Below the pieces are notes generated by a model that ran no database searches, was not told the origin of the DNA, and saw nothing but the letters and a program-made list of their open reading frames with translations. A program made the translations under genes and the position numbers. Of a stretch of DNA of 64,000 bases, positions 63,501 to 64,000 are shown piece after piece; within the stretch, counting starts at the first letter, position 1, and each line of letters opens with the position of its first letter. The stretch spans positions 1 through 64,000 of the forward strand of contig NZ_JAQVBV010000013.1 in NCBI RefSeq assembly GCF_028690125.1, in the 5' to 3' direction. This DNA is from Bacteroides sp. Its GTDB lineage: Bacteria; Bacteroidota; Bacteroidia; Bacteroidales; Bacteroidaceae.

Positions 63501-64000
63501 ATCCTGTTTGTAGCTTAATGCTTTATGCGCATCGGTTGTTGCTTGTTCATCTCCGGAGTAAATACCTTCAAAACCTTTCTTTTCCAGCCGGATTAATTCT
63601 TCCAACAAGGGTTCATACTTGCTGACATTATATCCTGTTTGCTTTTTCATATCATTAAAAGCAGCTTGAATTGCATTTATATTCAGCCACTCCAACTCAC
63701 TTTGGAGTGTATATACTTCTTGGACCTTCTCCAACAACTCCAGATATTTACGTATCTGTACATTTATATCTTTCTCATTCGCTATTTGCTTGGCTACATT
63801 TGTATAATAAACTTTATTCTTCAATTTCGAAGTTATCTTTTCTACTGCTTTTTGTTCAATAGATGCATCCGGAGTTATGATCCAATTCTCCAGATTTTCT
63901 ACAGTAGTCGAGAACAATGCCATTTCGTAAGGGTATTTTGTCGCCAATTCTTTAATGACAAAGTTGGGTGCAATATTCAATGCAGAGAAATAGGCACTTC
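60534..64000 (-). CDS. HzsA-like propeller, di-haem cytochrome c and FGE/SUMF1-domain fusion, 5' truncated by the window
   Basis: The frame is open to the window end, so the 5' part (including any signal) is missing; 1148 or more residues are visible. A helical N-terminal region (to about 240) is followed by a beta-propeller of HzsA (hydrazine synthase alpha)-related type (DLKLHWEGDRVMFSQLQ, GRIMYTRWEYTD, SGHHGIARSGRLILFDP). Two c-type haem motifs, CVGCH and CIACH, lie in a cytochrome c segment. Residues of about 870-1148 are an FGE-sulfatase/SUMF1 domain (IPAGEFVMGSKNGESDARP, LPTEAQWEWACRAG, GLYCMHGNVAEWTRSDY, VRGGSYIERP, VGFRMI). It would be periplasmic or surface-exposed if a signal exists. 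The combination is unexpected in an anaerobic Bacteroides; function unknown. Confidence 0.8.
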   Translation of the reverse strand, partial: SAYFSALNIAPNFVIKELATKYPYEMALFSTTVENLENWIITPDASIEQKAVEKITSKLKNKVYYTNVAKQIANEKDINVQIRKYLELLEKVQEVYTLQSELEWLNINAIQAAFNDMKKQTGYNVSKYEPLLEELIRLEKKGFEGIYSGDEQATTDAHKALSYKQDILLGNTLLDVNKIVAARFKLGMNARQAMAPELGTQANNWSNQESARREGFDAEIVELSNLRGDIEMRRIYKPSNGSSISDLKLHWEGDRVMFSQLQSDKRWNVFEAKLDGSGCKPLLENEEPDLEFYDGTYLPDGRIVAVSNIGYQGVPCVNGSDAVGNMVLYNPKDKTMRRLTFDQDANWNPAIMNNGRIMYTRWEYTDLTHYYSRIVMHMNPDGTENKALYGSGSMFPNSTFDMQPLPGYGSAFVGIISGHHGIARSGRLILFDPTKGRKGVSGMIQEIPHRNRPIQELIKDELVNDVWPQFIKPTPLNDKYFLVAAKLSPNSLWGIYLVDIYDNVTCLMQAEGEGYISPILVRKTKTPPAIPDRVKLDDKEATFFIQDIYEGEGLRGIPRGTVKSLRLHAYEYAYVNTKSDHNWQGIQSGWDIKRLLGTVPVEEDGSVIFKVPANTPISIQPLDKEGVAIQWMRSWVTGQPGEIVSCVGCHENQNQIAIPKRVIASQKAPASLTPPEGGKRSFTFDLEVQPILDRACIACHNGEGKAFDLRGGKKDEQAYGTSYLNLHPYVHRQGGEGDMVVLQPYEYHPNTSELVRLLKKGHYNVKLTDKEWKTLYNWIDYNAPDKGYFNANVLNYFPYKGFDQVKRRMELNNKYAGGSGVDWKKEITEYAEYLKKQGTITPVIPEKETVREVKEIKVKSWPFDVNTIKSMLADEKEIRKVVEIAPGVKVVFIRIPAGEFVMGSKNGESDARPTCKVKIKKAFWMAELETTNEQFNVIFPEHDSRFVDQQWKDHVVQGYPANKPEQPVIRVSYNDAMEYCQKLSEKTGLNITLPTEAQWEWACRAGSDNDFWYGDLHTDFSKKENMADKTTLLLAVSGIDPQPMSKSDYWYKYYTFLPKEESVDDGNLVQVGGKVYEANPFGLYCMHGNVAEWTRSDYLPYPYKEKSQPTSEYKTVRGGSYIERPKFSTSYSRKGYYPYQRVFNVGFRMIIEDK

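Overview
The window looks like a chromosomal segment of a gut Bacteroides. It is AT-rich, promoters carry the Bacteroides -7 box TAnnTTTG, many exported proteins have lipoprotein signals, and a SusC/SusD pair sits in a large polysaccharide utilisation locus (PUL). No rRNA, tRNA or CRISPR array was seen.

Region 1 (1-8600): end of a PUL core operon. It holds the 3' end of a glutaminase-A-like lipoprotein gene, an IPT/TIG surface lipoprotein, SusC, SusD and a DUF1735/DUF4973-type lipoprotein, closed by a terminator. A decayed IS1182-type transposase tail follows.

Region 2 (9.1-35.6 kb): enzymes. A double DUF1080 protein, a cytosolic-looking ApbE, a Ser-type sulfatase, GH67 (minus strand), GH43, GH2, an arabinanase-like GH43, then a seven-gene operon: GH76, an unrecognised TIM-barrel-like protein, a glutaminase-A-like lipoprotein, GH125, an aldose epimerase, GH92 and a GH127-type protein. 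GH76, GH125 and GH92 point to alpha-mannan; GH67, GH43 and GH127 point to glucuronoxylan or arabinose-containing glycans. Four transcription starts share one operator-like motif with core TCCTTTATTGAATA. A GC-rich FemAB-type gene is inserted between GH2 and GH43.

Region 3 (35.7-57.3 kb): an accessory region built of repeated parts, and the most novel stretch. Six promoter modules carry GTTACA and TGTAAC 73-76 bp apart, followed by -33 TTG and a TATCTTTG-like -7 box. They precede two transglutaminase-like lipoprotein genes, a 57-residue ORF and three copies of a long hairpin that I interpret as a structured small RNA with compensatory base changes. The 5' arm of the hairpin resembles part of the transglutaminase-like gene. 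Two tandem paralogous sets (membrane-anchored HTH protein, small membrane protein, Cys-containing lipoprotein) and a reduced third set lie between the RNAs. The region also carries an O-antigen-ligase/TPR gene, a frameshifted DUF1573 gene, a glutaminase-A-like protein with a duplicated jelly-roll insert, and several decayed coding fragments.

Region 4 (57.4-64 kb): housekeeping-like genes: an M20 deacylase divergent from a long-chain acyl-CoA synthetase, then a convergent, window-truncated large protein joining an HzsA-like propeller, two c-type haem motifs and an FGE/SUMF1-like domain.
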